Of a DNA stretch of 64,000 nucleotides, positions 1 through 11,900 are shown in pieces. How positions within the stretch are numbered: position 1 is the stretch's first letter; each line of letters starts with the position of its first letter. The notes below the pieces were generated by a model, which was not told the origin of the DNA, did not search any database, and was given only the letters and a program-made list of their open reading frames with translations. A program made the position numbers and the translations under genes. Source of the DNA: Yamagishiella unicocca (Eukaryota; Chlorophyta; Chlorophyceae; Chlamydomonadales; Volvocaceae); the NCBI GenBank assembly GCA_003116995.1, contig BDSL01000007.1:1426001-1490000 (forward strand), in the 5' to 3' direction.

Positions 1-3000
1 CTTTGAGGCGGAGATCACTAAGGTCCGCAAGGAGGAGCTGCGGCTGTCCTTCTGGAACGCCGCCATGAAGGTTATCAACGTGGCCTGCGTGTTCTGTGTA
101 CCACCCATGACCGCCTTCGCCATCTTCATCAACTATGAGTTCAGCACTGCTCGCCTGGTGTCATCCGTTGCCTTCACTACGCTGTCGCTCTTCAACATCT
201 TGCGCTTCCCGCTGGTGGTGCTGCCCAAAGCACTGCGGGCGGTGTCGGGTGAGCGGGGCGCCGTCGGTTAACCTTGCTATGCCTTATCCTGACTTTCTGT
301 ATATTGTGACAATACTGTCGGTGGCTAGATTAAGAGCAGGAAAGTACTTACACGGCTAGGTGTGTATCCATGGGCATTGATGGAAAATCAACGGGAATGA
401 ACCGGCCTACACCTTGACGTTTGGTCCTGGGTAGTCTGTAAAAACATCTAAACTGCCTAATCCTGCTCTTCACTTTCCGCACACAGAGGCGCACGCTTCG
501 CTTCAGCGCCTGGAGGCGTACCTTCTGGAGGACGTGGCTTCAGGCAACACAGCTGCCAACCGCGGCAAGACATCATCCCCTGGCACACACATCGTAAGCG
601 ACTCTCTAGGGCTTTAGGGTTTTTAATCCATTATGGAGACTGTCGCTGCATTCCCTAACGTTAGCAAACCCTCACTACTCCATAGCTTTCCACAGCCTCT
701 TACCCGTTCCGCACCTGTCTCCTCCTTCGCCCTCCTGCAGGACAATGCCGTGTTCCACCACCCCAGCAACCCCAACTGGCACCTGCACATGCCGCGCTTC
801 GACGTGCGCCCGGGTCAGGTGGTGGCCGTGGTGGGCCGCATCGGCGCCGGCAAGTCGTCCCTCATTCAGGCCATTCTGGGCAACATGGTCAAGGAGCACG
901 GCGCCATGCAGGTCGGCGGCCGCATCTCGTATGTGCCCCAGAACCCCTGGCTCCAGAACCTGAGTGTGCGCGACAACGTGCTGTTCGGCGAGGAGTTCGA
1001 TGAGCAGAAGTACGACGCTGTGATCGAGGCGTGCGCGCTGACGATGGACCTGCAGATCCTGCCACAGGGTGACGACTCCAAGTAGGTGCAGGGGCGGAGA
1101 GGGCAGGGGCTGTAGGAGCCGAGAAGGAATGGCCGTGCAGCGTTTGTCATATTGCAACGCTGAGTGCCCTGCCCTGCTCCTGAAGTCTGCTCCGCCTTCC
1201 TGACTCATGTCCCTCTCCGGTACCTTCCTCAGGGCCGGTATCCGCGGCGTGAACTTCTCCGGTGGCCAGCGCCAGCGTGTCAACCTGGCCCGCTGCGCTT
1301 ACGCTGACGCCGACCTGGTGCTGCTGGACAACGCTCTGTCCGCCGTGGACCACCACACCGCGCACCACATCTTCGAGCACTGCATCAAGGGCCTGTTCGC
1401 CGACAAGGCAGTTGTGCTGGTGACCCACCAGATTGAGTTCATGCCCCAGTGCGATGCCGTTGCCATCATGGACGAGGGCCGCTGCCTCTACTACAGTGAG
1501 CTGGGCGATCGAGGTGGTTATGCTTTGCTAGGGGAGATGGTAGTGCAGAGGCGGAAAGGTCCTTTACTTGGAATTTGGATCGCTGTGCTCATACCCCGCC
1601 CCGGTACGTGCATCTCGATGCAGGCAAGTGGAACGAGCAGGCTCAGGAGCTGCTCGGCAAGCTGCTGCCCATCACGCACCTGCTACACGCCGCCGGCTCA
1701 CAGGAGGCCCCGCCCTCCGCGCCGAAGCCCAAGAACCATGACGCCAAGGCTGGTCCGCAGAAAGCGTGAGTTATCTGCCTAGGAGGGATGTGTAACCAGG
1801 CAGGCCTTGTAGCACCGGGCCTAATTTCTTCCAGACATTGTCATTAATCCCGCCTTCACCGCCCTTGTAGTGAATCAATGCAGCTCACGCTGGCGCCCAC
1901 CAACATCGGCCGCCCCACCAAGACACAGGAGGCTGCCCCCAACGCCCATTTGTCTGCGTACAAAGCCTTCTTCATCTACACGCACCACGGCAACCTGGTC
2001 TTGGTGTTCACCTGCTTTCTCTTCTTCCTGGCATCACAGTGCACACGTCAGGTGAGAACTTAGGAATCACCTAGTGATATCCGATTCACCTGCCGAGTAC
2101 TGAGGATCTGAGCCTCGCTCACCGCCGTAAACCTCCTCTATCAGGCTAAGCTCCAGCCAGTATTGATGCATCTCTCCCTTCTCTTGCGCTGCAGATATCT
2201 GACTTCTGGGTCCGCTGGTGGGTTAACGACGAGTACAACAAGTACCCCGCCGGCGCTGGCGCTCAGAGCGATTCGGCCACCATGTTCTACTCCCTCATCT
2301 ACCTCCTGCTCATCGGTATTTTCTACATACTCATGATTTTGCGTGGCAGCACGTTCCTGTGGTGGGTGCTCCGCTCCTCTGAGAACCTGCGCAAGAAGGC
2401 CCTGTACAACGTGCTTCACGCGCCCATGGGTTTCTTCCTCGTCATGCCCGTCGGTGACCTGCTGCTGAACTTCACGAAGGACCAGGTGGGTGGGTGGTTG
2501 GAAGGGACCGCCCGGATCTTGGCAGCTGCGAGTGGATAGGGATGTATTAAAGCTGCGTTGCACCAACCACGGACACAATCCCGCCGGTGGTTGCAGCCGC
2601 TGGCCTATGGAGTTGCACGTGATCCAATGTCTGCGCTGCCGTAACCTTCGCTTTCTCCTTCATTCAACCCACAGGATATCATGGACGAGAACCTGCCCGA
2701 CGCCGTACACTTTATGGGCATCTACGGGCTCATCCTCATCGCCACCACCATCACCGTGTCCGTTTCCATCAACTTCTTTGGCGCCTTCACCGCCTTCCTC
2801 ATCATCATGACCCTCGTCATGCTGGCCATCTACCTTCCCGCCGCCACCGCGCTCAAGAAGGCACGCGCCACCAGCGGCGGCATGCTCGTGGGCCTGGTCG
2901 CTGAGACGCTGGAGGGCCTGAGCGTGGTGCAGGCATTCAACAAGCAGGAGTACTTCATCAACGAGGCAGCTCGCCGCACGGACGTCACCAACAACGCCGT

Positions 3001-5022
3001 GTTCAACGCCGAGTCGCTCAACTTGTGGCTTGCCTTCTGGTGCGACTTCATTGGCGCCTGCCTGGTGGGCGTCGTGAGCGCCTTCGCCGTCGGAATGAAG
3101 GGTGAGACATCCGGGTGGCGAGCGTTGCTTGATGCCGATTTAAGAAACGGTCAAGTGTGCTCCGCCGTGCATACAAGACATTTTGTCGTTACCTCGGTTG
3201 ATTGACCCTACCTGTCATTTCCGCCTCCACAGATCAACTGGGCGCCGCCACCGTTGGACTGGCTTTCTCCAACATCATTCAGATGCTTGTGTTCTATACC
3301 TGGGTGGTGCGCTTCATCGCCGAGTCCATTTCGCTCTTCCACAGCGTTGAGGGGGTGAGTGGCGTGCAGGGCGGTGCGACTGGAGGGATGCAGGGACGAA
3401 GAGCCAGGCGTACTTATTACCTATGGCCTCACGCAGCCTGGGGAGGCGAGGCCGCCCGACAGGTACCCAAGCTGTTCACGACCTGACACAACCCCGCTGT
3501 TGCTGTCCTGCCGCTCAGATGGCCTTCCTTGCCGAGTACGTTCCGCACGACGGCGTCTTCTACGACTCCAAGGCGGAGAAGGGTGTGGCCAAGTCCCTCA
3601 CCATGCCGGACGGCCAGATTGTGCCCGGTAAGCATCTAGTGGCGGCTGGCGGTTTGAGCGAGATGGACCTGCTGTGGACAAGCATCGTTGAACTGACGAA
3701 GCATGAAACCAATTAGAGCAAAAGCACCGTGTAAAGCAACAAATGCCCATAGACCACCAACGTGTGAAATCACCTTGAGCTTCTGGACCGCTGGATCGCT
3801 CCTGCCTGTTCCGTACCATAGTTCCTGACCTAGCCCGCCACCGCTTCCTCCCTATCTGCAGCCGCCAGCAAGGTGCAGGTCGTTGTGGATGACGCTGCGC
3901 TGTCTCGCTGGCCCGCCTCGGGCAACATCCGCTTCGAGGACGTGTGGATGCAGTACCGCTTGGACGCGCCGTGGGCTCTGAAGGGTGTGACCTTCAAGAT
4001 CAGCGACGGCGAGAAGGTTGGCGCCGTGGGCCGCACTGGCTCGGGCAAGTCCACTACGCTGCTGGCGCTGTACCGTATGTTCGAGCTGGGCAAGGGCCGC
4101 ATCATCATTGACGGAGTCGACATTGCCACTCTGCCGCTCAAGCGCCTGAGGACTGGTGGGTAGTAGATCCGCGACCTCCCTAACACTGTTTGATTGAAGC
4201 ACGCTTCCCTGCATGCTTAGCTCCATCCTGAGGGCCTTCGCTGTGACACGTAGTAATTTGTGCTCTGAACACACCCTTCGCTCTCCCCCATCTTCGCAGG
4301 CCTGTCCATCATTCCCCAGGAGCCAGTCATGTTCTCGGGAACCGTGCGCTCCAACCTGGACCCCTTCGGCGAGTTCAAGGTAAGGCAATGAATCCGTATT
4401 TCTTTTAGGCTTGAAATACGATGTTTTAAAACGCATTTCAGGGTCCAGCGCCCTGTACGGAGAATCTGTTAATACGTTGATTAGGCGGTGTCGCCTTGAA
4501 TCATCTTTGTTCTCACAAACCTGTCCATCTGCCCATTCGCTTCCTCAGGACGATGGTGTGCTTTGGGAGGTGCTGAAGAAGGTCGGCCTGGAGTCTCAGG
4601 CACAGCACTCTGGTGGCTTGGAGGGCCGTGTGGATGGCTCTGGCGGCAAGGCCTGGTCGCTGGGTCAGATGCAGCTGGTGTGCCTGGCGCGCGCCGCCCT
4701 GCGCGCCGTGCCCATCCTGTGCTTGGACGAGGCCACCGCCGCCATGGACCCGCACACGGAGCAGATCGTGCAGGAGACGATCAAGAAGGTGTTCGACGAC
4801 CGCACCACCATCACCATTGCGCACCGCCTTGACACCATCATTGAGTCGGACAAGGTGCTGGTCATGGAGGCGGGCGAGCTGAAGGAGTACGAATCCCCAG
4901 CCAAACTGCTGGGAGACCGCAGCTCCATGTTTTCAAGGCTGGTTGACAAGACAGGAGTCGCGGCCGCCGCCGCCCTACGGAAGATGGCGAACGAGCACTT
5001 CGCTCAGCAGGCGGCGCGGTGA
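1..5022 (+). CDS. ABCC-type (MRP) ABC transporter, copy A, 5' end outside window
   Basis: Probable ATP-driven membrane exporter or anion transporter of the ABCC family. It enters the window inside exon 3 and continues through exons 1-248, 487-593, 741-1081, 1233-1495, 1624-1765, 1871-2051, 2195-2485, 2675-3101, 3233-3354, 3519-3627, 3862-4155, 4300-4379 and 4549-5022. All introns are GT-AG, and exon lengths from exon 4 on equal those of copy B, so the reading frame is intact. NBD1 has Walker [10 protein letters not shown], signature FSGGQRQR and Walker B LLDN. NBD2 has Walker [10 protein letters not shown], signature WSLGQMQ and Walker B LCLDE. The last base of exon 6 is A rather than G, giving Ser instead of Gly at the exon 6/7 junction. 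Introns are almost the same as in copy B, so A and B are recent tandem duplicates. The substrate is unknown. An HLA3-like bicarbonate-related role is a hypothesis only. Confidence 0.9.
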
Positions 5023-5636
5023 GGGTGAACAGAGTCTCGATGTTGTACTAGCAGCCGGGACCTGAATCAACTTGGCGCTTAGAATGGGCATTTTGTTGTC
5101 GCAGCATGATTGGTTGCAACGGTTTATTGGTTCGCCTTCTGGAGTGAAAGCTGTAGGAGTTACGTGCACGATGTGAAGGCGTGTTTTTGTCATACCTCGT
5201 TCTGCATGCATGCGTGGTTGCTTCGTTAGGGAGAATGTTTCGTGCGGCTTTGCCGAGAATTGTGCAGTATTGCTTCTCAACATTACATCATACACTGTAC
5301 AGTGCCACCTAAGTACGGGGTTAGTACGACATATCTGCAGGTCACTAATCGACTCTATGAACAACTGTGGTGATTATGGATGACAGACTAGCTAGTGTGT
5401 GCTCGAGATCACAGTAGGAGACACCAGGCGTCAGTGTTTGGGTGGCAACACTAAGAGCGTAGAGGCGGTTTTCTTGTATGGCTGGGTATACTGTCGTTTA
5501 TTTATGATGAATGAATTGGTGATTCAATGAATTGGTGGTTCAGACCCCTAAAGCGGGGAGAATCCGTGTCATCCATGGAGCCGTCACGTACTGCATTCAA
5601 TCCACAGCTATTTGCTGGGGTGGAGAACAGATGTAA
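5023..5636 (+). terminator. 3' UTR/flank of copy A with TGTAA poly(A) signal at 5632-5636
   Basis: The sequence after the stop at 5022 stays alignable to the flanks of copies B, C and D, with shared stretches such as GGTTTATTGGTTCGCC and the GGTGGCAACACT region. It ends at a TGTAA pentamer, the usual volvocine polyadenylation signal, about 610 nt past the stop. LINE-derived sequence begins within about 200 bp of it. Confidence 0.55.
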
Positions 5637-5679
5637 CGATCTGGCAAGCTATTATGGCTTTGATCCTAAAATCTTAAAC

Positions 5680-5793
5680 TCGGAAACTCTAAGCGAGATC
5701 CATAAACTAATATGGTAATGCAGCAAGCCTGTTGAGAAGAAAACCAACAAAAAATAAAAAAAACACGCCTGTTGCGAAGCGTTATCTCGATCC
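5680..5793. repeat. Unidentified repeat segment, first copy (partner at 7031-7105)
   Basis: Shares CTAAGCGAGATCC, GCAGCAA-CCTGTTG and GCGAAGCG-TATCTCGA with 7031-7105. This copy contains an extra AT-rich insertion (about 5735-5770) and repeats CCTGTTG. Both copies lie immediately 5' of a truncated LINE fragment, so the segment may be a common pre-insertion sequence or part of an older repeat. Confidence 0.45.
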
Positions 5794-5811
5794 ATTACAA
5801 GTCGCCCCACC

Positions 5812-5915
5812 CGTGCAACCCTGCGTCTGGGATGTGGTGGTCCTGGTCGCTATTACTGCCATGGAAGTCGGGCGCCGGTTTATGGCTGCGGCCTTGAAGA
5901 GGGCGGGGGCGTTGG
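5812..5915 (+). mobile_element. Short LINE ORF2 C-terminal fragment
   Basis: About 100 bp nearly matching 6325-6420 (TGCGTCTGGGATGT-GT-GTCCTGG, then the region encoding ITAMEVGRRFMAAALK). It lies upstream of a fuller fragment of the same element, which suggests nested or rearranged insertion. Confidence 0.55.
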
Positions 5916-5945
5916 CGAACAGACGTAACGACATGGCAACCTTTC

Positions 5946-7022
5946 ATGTCTTTCATCACAAAATGTGTGCGCGAAGCGCTTGGGGGTACCGGCCCTGTCC
6001 TGCCAGCGGCCCTGAATGCCTTGCAGCAAGTGTTCCGGCGGCTCTGGTCTGGCATGAAGTGGGAGCCGGCCTATAAGGAGGGATGGTGGCGGTTGGCTGT
6101 GGATGGGATCCCCCTCCTAGGGAACTCTCATATGCGGACGGCAGCAGCAGCCCCCTGTGGGTGCGGTGTGCCAGCTGGAGAGTCTCCAGGGGCGGGTACC
6201 CCCCGCTTACACCACTTTTGGTTCTGCCCGGTGGCTCAAGCAGTGATTGCCCAACTCGAGACCCAGCTCGGTGCAGGGGTGACACGGGCGCAAGTTTGGT
6301 TGGTGCAAGCACCTACCGGGGTACAGTCCTGCGTCTGGGATGTAGTAGTCCTGGCGGCTATTACTGCCATGGAGGTGGGGCGCCGGTTTATGGCCGCGGC
6401 CTTGAAAAGGGCGGGGGCTGGGGGTCCCCCTCTTACTCCGAGTAGTGGTCTTCTGGATCGTGCCGTTCGCCGTGGGGTGGTGGAGTTTTGGGCCCTGCTG
6501 AGGGGCTTTGCTGCGCTGGGGCTTCCCCAGAAAGGCTGGGATGCCGTGGGGCCTCGGCATCCTTTCTTGCGGGTTGTCGCCAATCGCCTTGTGTGCGGGG
6601 GACCGGCTGAGGTACTGGTGGATTCCTGATCGGCTCGGGTTGTCGTGGGGAGCGGGGTTTCCCGTGCTTCATACTTTCTGGCTATACAGGCGTGTTGAGC
6701 CCTACTAGGGGTCCGTGCCTTATGGGATGAGAGGTGGCTGGTTCGGATGTTTGTATCGTTGCGGCGTTTCACTGGTTTGTCGGATGCTGGGCTGTTAGGT
6801 TGGTTGGTGGCCAGTTCCTGATAGGGGAGCCTCTAGTGCAAATTCCCCCTGGGGTGCTGGCGGCTGCTCTGTATGCCTACGGCCTGTCAATTTGGTGTTC
6901 TGGTGGTTTGCCTTTGTTTCGGTGCATGTCGGTTTTTGTTTCCTCCGTCTTCTTCAGTGTCAGGCGATGCGCCCGATGGTTCTACCTCTTGGTCTGGAAC
7001 ACACTGTAACCGTTACAACAAC
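5946..7022 (+). mobile_element. 5'-truncated non-LTR retrotransposon (LINE): ORF2 C-terminus plus 3' UTR
   Basis: An open frame at 5946-6629 (227 residues) has the layout of the C-terminal end of a LINE polyprotein. There is a W-R-L-A-x-D-G-I-P region (about residues 47-57), then a C-x-C ... HHFWFCPVAQAV zinc-binding motif as found after the reverse transcriptase of L1-like elements (about residues 72-99), then an A/L/R-rich tail ending at the TGA. No reverse transcriptase or endonuclease domain is present, so the copy is 5'-truncated and dead. The 3' UTR (6630-7022) includes GGGGAGCCTCTAGTGCAAAT and ends with the conserved tail CGATGCGCCCGATGG, TTGGTCTGGAAC, CACTGTAACCGTTACAACAAC. Family assignment rests on the zinc motif and truncation pattern. 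The exact clade is uncertain. Confidence 0.65.
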
Positions 7023-7030
7023 AAAATGTA

Positions 7031-7105
7031 CGCTCAGAAACCCTAAGCGAGATCCGTAAATTTGTAAAATTTAGCAGCAAACCTGTTGCGAAGCGATATC
7101 TCGAA
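7031..7105. repeat. Unidentified repeat segment, second copy
   Basis: Partner of 5680-5793 (CTAAGCGAGATCCGTAAA, then GCAGCAAACCTGTTGCGAAG). It directly precedes another LINE C-terminal fragment. Confidence 0.45.
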
Positions 7106-7500
7106 CCAGGCGGGGCCTGGTTGCCCTCCTGTTGTTCCAGAGATTGATTCCCAGGATCGTGCCATCCGCCGTGCGGTGGTGCAGTTTTGGGTCCTTCTTC
7201 GGGGGTTTGCTGCGTTGGGGCTTCCCCGGAAGGATTGGGACGCTGTGGGGCCTTGGCAACCTTTTTTGCGGGTAGTTTCCGGTCGCCTTGTGTGTGAGGG
7301 GCCTGCTGACGTGATTGTGGGCTCGGGCTCGGCCCCGGCTGCATGGGGGCAGGTTTTCCCCTTGCTTCTTGTTTTCCGTGTCCACGGGTGGGCGCGCCCT
7401 GCTTGGGCCTCGTGATTTCGCTTTGGGCGACGTAAGAAGATGGAGGCAGCCAGGGCGGCAGGGCGGGCAGCAGCGCGATCAGGGCGCTTGAGCACACTTA
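7106..7500 (+). mobile_element. Second LINE ORF2 C-terminal fragment, diverged subfamily
   Basis: The + frame from about 7130 encodes RAIRRAVVQFWVLLRGF and LGLPRKDWDAVGPW. This is clearly homologous to RAVRRGVVEFWALLRGF and LGLPQKGWDAVGPR of the fragment at 5946-6629 but has several replacements, so it comes from a related element and not a recent duplicate. There is no upstream RT region. The fragment fades into Ala/Arg-rich, GC-rich sequence near 7500. Confidence 0.55.
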
Positions 7501-8639
7501 GTGCCACCGAGGCCGCGACAGTTTCACAAGCAAGGGCGCTGTGAGGTTCGGCGAGGCGGCGGCGGGCGGCCCAAACGGCCCCAACGGCCATCAAGCGTGA
7601 GAATTTGGGCGTGGGAAGACGGCGGTGGATGGGAACTCAATGGACAGGTGTGGAGATGCGGGGCTCAGTTGCTCAGTGAGGCGGGGCGTTTATTGTCGCG
7701 GTTTGCGTGTGCCTTGAGGTAGGACCTATGTGCAAAGGGTTTTTGCTCGGTCGTGGGCGGTATGCCTGCAGGATATTCACCACACGGGAGAGGGGCAAAT
7801 TTGGCTGCTGCAGCGAGGGCTGAGCGCAGCCGCAAAGAGCCTGGAGCTGCCAGGGTGGGGTATCGTGGCTGACTCCTTTCCGCACACACGGGCACAGCTT
7901 GGTCGCCATCCTGGTCCGGTCAGAAGTGAGTTTGACGGTGTGTCCAGTCGCTGTGCCACCACGTATTAAGTCAGACGGGTTCCCCGCCGGACCGCTTCTC
8001 TCAAGAGTGGGCACCAGGTCCACCTTGCGTACGGACCATCCTACGGGTCTACATGTTCTACCGATACTGTTGGGGCTGGTTGGGGCTGGTTGGGGCCTGT
8101 TTTCGTGAGCCTGCCCTTTACCAGGGTTCTGCAATGATTCCCCTTTTGAATGCTTTTAATCTCCACCAAAGGATCAATCGCCACTCATTTAAGGTTACAG
8201 GGCATGGGTGGCTGCATAGAGCAGAACTACACCGAGGTGGCCTCACGATAAGGCCTGATAAGACGCACGCTGCAATGGCATAGTGTCATTTGCAGGCCAT
8301 GCTGCCTTTTCACTTGTATATCATGCTATGATTGACTTGCCGTTGATCAGCTGAAAGGTCACAAACGGCAGCGGGTTTACTGGAATTATACGTTTCAGAA
8401 AGCGCAAAATGCTCCGTGTTGCCCGCCCCGCAACTGCAGTTCCTACGATTTATTGGATCAAACTGTCAATCGTCAGGCAATATTTTACTCTAATATAAAC
8501 TTGCATAAAGAGGCGCAAACGCAAGCTTTGCCCAGTTCGGGTTGCCTGCCTACCAATTACGAAGCACGGAGGCAGCGTACAACTTAACATTATGTTTCAG
8601 TTTGATCAAGAAACCTCAGGCTCAGCCTGCCTATAAGTT
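7501..8639. other. Intergenic region upstream of copy B, no gene recognised
   Basis: GC-rich to about 8100, then AT-richer. Only short, mutually overlapping open frames occur, with no recognisable domain. A small tandem repeat of GGTTGGGGCT lies at about 8068-8095. I see no promoter or RNA gene that I can support. Confidence 0.4.
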
Positions 8640-8767
8640 GTCCGATCAGTCGCTAAAGCCGTATTCGGAAGGCTACCATGTACGGATTATTAAGGGACGA
8701 GCGCAAACTACCACACCAACCATGCCCTCCAACATGCCGCACGCATTGTCGTTGAGTATATAATATC
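8640..8767 (+). promoter_or_regulatory. Conserved ABCC promoter module with TATA-like box, copy B
   Basis: Contains CAGTCGCTAAA-CCGTA (8647-8664), ACGAGCGCAAACTACC continuing into ACACCAACC (8697-8721) and the TATA-like GTATATAATATC (8756-8767), 171-182 bp before the ATG. The same blocks occur in the same order upstream of copy D on the other strand. The ACTACCACACCAAC block plus a TATA box also occurs upstream of copy E. Conservation in otherwise unlike flanks suggests a core promoter and an upstream control element. The factor involved is unknown. Confidence 0.6.
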
Positions 8768-8937
8768 TCGGCGACATCATGCACAGTATTAAAAGACTTC
8801 GCAGCCGGCGCCTGTGAACTGCCAGGTGTCCTGTTAAGTCAGTGCAAGTAGGGCGTTGGTCGTCTATATTCTACTGGCAGCATTATTTGGGCTGAGGCCT
8901 CCATTCTGTCTTTAATCTGCCCAGAGGTCCTTAAATC

Positions 8938-11900
8938 ATGGGTGTAGAAGACGGCAAGCCCGCCGCAGGGCACGACCCGAGTAAGGGCTTTATCAACAAG
9001 TTCTGCTTCGGATGGATGTTCAAGCACGTCTCTTCAGCTCGCAAAGGCGTGGAGCTTGACCCCAAGGACATGGGCATGCCGCACGAGAACCTGGCGCACG
9101 TCGCCTATGACAAGTTTGCGGCGCACTGGGCAGTCGAAAACAAGCTGAAGGATTCTCCTAATGGCGACAAGCCCAGCCTCTTTCGTGCTCTGCGCAAGAG
9201 CTTTGGTTGGTACTACATGGTTGCCGGTCTCTGCAAGCTTGGCTGGTCCACCTTCGTCATCCTGGGCGCCTTCTACTTCGTACGCAGGTGGGGGTTAATG
9301 CAGCTAACTTGGGATATTTGGGCCGTTGTCAAGAGCATTCGCGGGCTCCGTACAATGTCGTTGTGCGTCCAACGAAGTGCCGTCGCTCAGTGCTATAGGG
9401 GTTATTTCTGTGACCTGTAAATTATTTCCCCTACTGAAATGTGTTCCTACGTTGAATTAATAAACTGGCCTTCATAAATTATATGAACTGAAGTCCCTGT
9501 GCTCCCTCTCCTTCGCAGCTTGCTCGCTCACGTCAATGGCATCAAGGACGGACGCCTGTACTCGACAACTCTCGCCGGCTGGGCCCTGACGGCTGGCTTC
9601 TTTCTGGATGCATGGTTCCTAGGTGGGTGGGTGGGTGGGTGGTAAAGCACAGTGTGGTAGTCCGTGATAGCGATATGCTGTGGGGTGCGCCTACTGGTTG
9701 GGCCACGTCAGGTAGCGTTTCCGAATATGATTACCGATGTCTTAAAAATCCCCGTGTCTCCGCCTCAGGGTTCCTCTGCGTCAAGGTTTCTCCTCGTCTG
9801 GGTTTCTCCGTGTCACGCCTAACTTCTCGATGCCCATTTCAACCCACCCCGCAGGTCTGTGCCTGCAGCGCATGGGCTTCATTTGCATGCAGGTCGGCAT
9901 TCGCGCTCGTGCTGCGCTGGTTCAGGCCGTCACGAACAAGTCCTTCCGCCTCAACACTGTCCGGGCCGACCAGGCTTCCAGCATCGTGAACTTCGTGTCG
10001 TCCGACATCCAGAAGATCTACGATGGCGCCATGGAGCTGCACTACCTGTGGACTGCGCCCCTGGAGGCCGCCGCCATCCTGGCTCTGCTGGGCTACCTGA
10101 CAAGCGAGAGCATGCTGCCTGGCCTGGGAGTGATCCTGCTGGTGCTGCCGCTTCAGTACTTCTTCGGCTACAAGATCATTAAGATCAAGATGGAGAACGC
10201 GCAGTACGTCGCTCAGCGCAGCTCGATTCTGCAGGAGGTGCTTCCCGCCATTAAGCTTGTCAAGTACTATGCGTGGGAGCAGCACTTTGAGGCGGAGATC
10301 ACTAAGGTCCGCAAGGAGGAGCTGCGGCTGTCGTTCTGGAACGCCGCCATGAAGGTTATCAACGTGGCCTGCGTGTTCTGCGTACCACCCATGACCGCCT
10401 TCGCCATCTTCATCAACTATGAATTCAGCACTGCTCGCCTGGTGTCATCCGTTGCCTTCACTACGCTGTCGCTCTTCAACATCTTGCGCTTCCCGCTGGT
10501 GGTGCTGCCCAAAGCACTGCGGGCGGTGTCGGGTGAGCGGGGCTCCGTCTGGTTAACCTTGCTATGCCTTATCCTGACTTCTTGTATATTGTGACAATAC
10601 TGTCGGTGGCTAGATTAAGAACAGGAAAGTGCTTACACGGCTAGGTGTGTATCCATGGGCATTGATGGAAAATCAACGGGAATGAACCGGCCTACACCTT
10701 GACGTTTGGTCCTGGGTAGACTGTAAAAACATCTAAACTGCCTAATCCTGCTCTTCACTTTCCGCACACAGAGGCGCACGCTTCGCTTCAGCGCCTGGAG
10801 GCGTACCTTCTGGAGGACGTGGCTTCAGGCAACACAGCTGCCAACCGCGGCAAGACATCATCCCCTGGCACACACATCGTAAGCGACTCTCTAGGGCTTT
10901 AGGGTTTTTAATCCATTATGGAGACTGTCGCTGCACTCCCTAACGTTAGCAAACCCTCACTACTCCATAGCTTTCCACAGCCTCTTACCCGTTCCGCACC
11001 TGTCTCCTCCTTCGCCCTCCTGCAGGACAATGCCGTGTTCCACCACCCCAGCAACCCCAACTGGCACCTGCACATGCCGCGCTTCGACGTGCGCCCGGGT
11101 CAGGTGGTGGCCGTGGTGGGCCGCATCGGCGCCGGCAAGTCGTCCCTCATCCAGGCCATTCTGGGCAACATGGTCAAGGAGCACGGCGCCATGCAGGTCG
11201 GCGGCCGCATCTCGTATGTGCCCCAGAACCCCTGGCTCCAGAACCTGAGTGTGCGCGACAACGTGCTGTTCGGCGAGGAGTTCGATGAGCAGAAGTACGA
11301 CGCTGTGATCGAGGCGTGCGCGCTGACGATGGACCTTCAGATCCTGCCACAGGGTGACGACTCCAAGTAGGTGCAGGGGCGGAGAGGGCAGGGGCTGTAG
11401 GAGCCGAGAAGGAATGGCCGTGCAGCGTTTGTCATATTGCAACGCTGAGTGCCCTGCCCTGCTCCTGAAGTCTGCTCCGCCTTCCTGACTCATGTCCCTC
11501 TCCGGTACCTTCCTCAGGGCCGGTATCCGCGGCGTGAACTTCTCCGGTGGCCAGCGCCAGCGTGTCAACCTGGCCCGCTGCGCTTATGCTGACGCCGACC
11601 TGGTGCTGCTGGACAACGCTCTGTCCGCCGTGGACCACCACACCGCGCACCACATCTTCGAGCACTGCATCAAGGGCCTGTTCGCCGACAAGGCAGTTGT
11701 GCTGGTGACCCACCAGATTGAGTTCATGCCCCAGTGCGATGCCGTTGCCATCATGGACGAGGGCCGCTGCCTTTACTACGGTGAGCTGGGCGGGAGGTGG
11801 CTATGCTTTGCTAGGGGAGATGGTAATGCAGGGGCGGAAAGGTCCTTTAATTGGAATTTGGATCGCTGTGCTCATAGCCCGCCCCGGTACGTGCATCTCG

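Noticed and set aside
675..1283. 202-codon minus-strand ORF opposite NBD1 of copy A (and its twin at 10960-11568)
   Set aside because: Antisense shadow of conserved transporter exons. It crosses their introns without splice signals on that strand.
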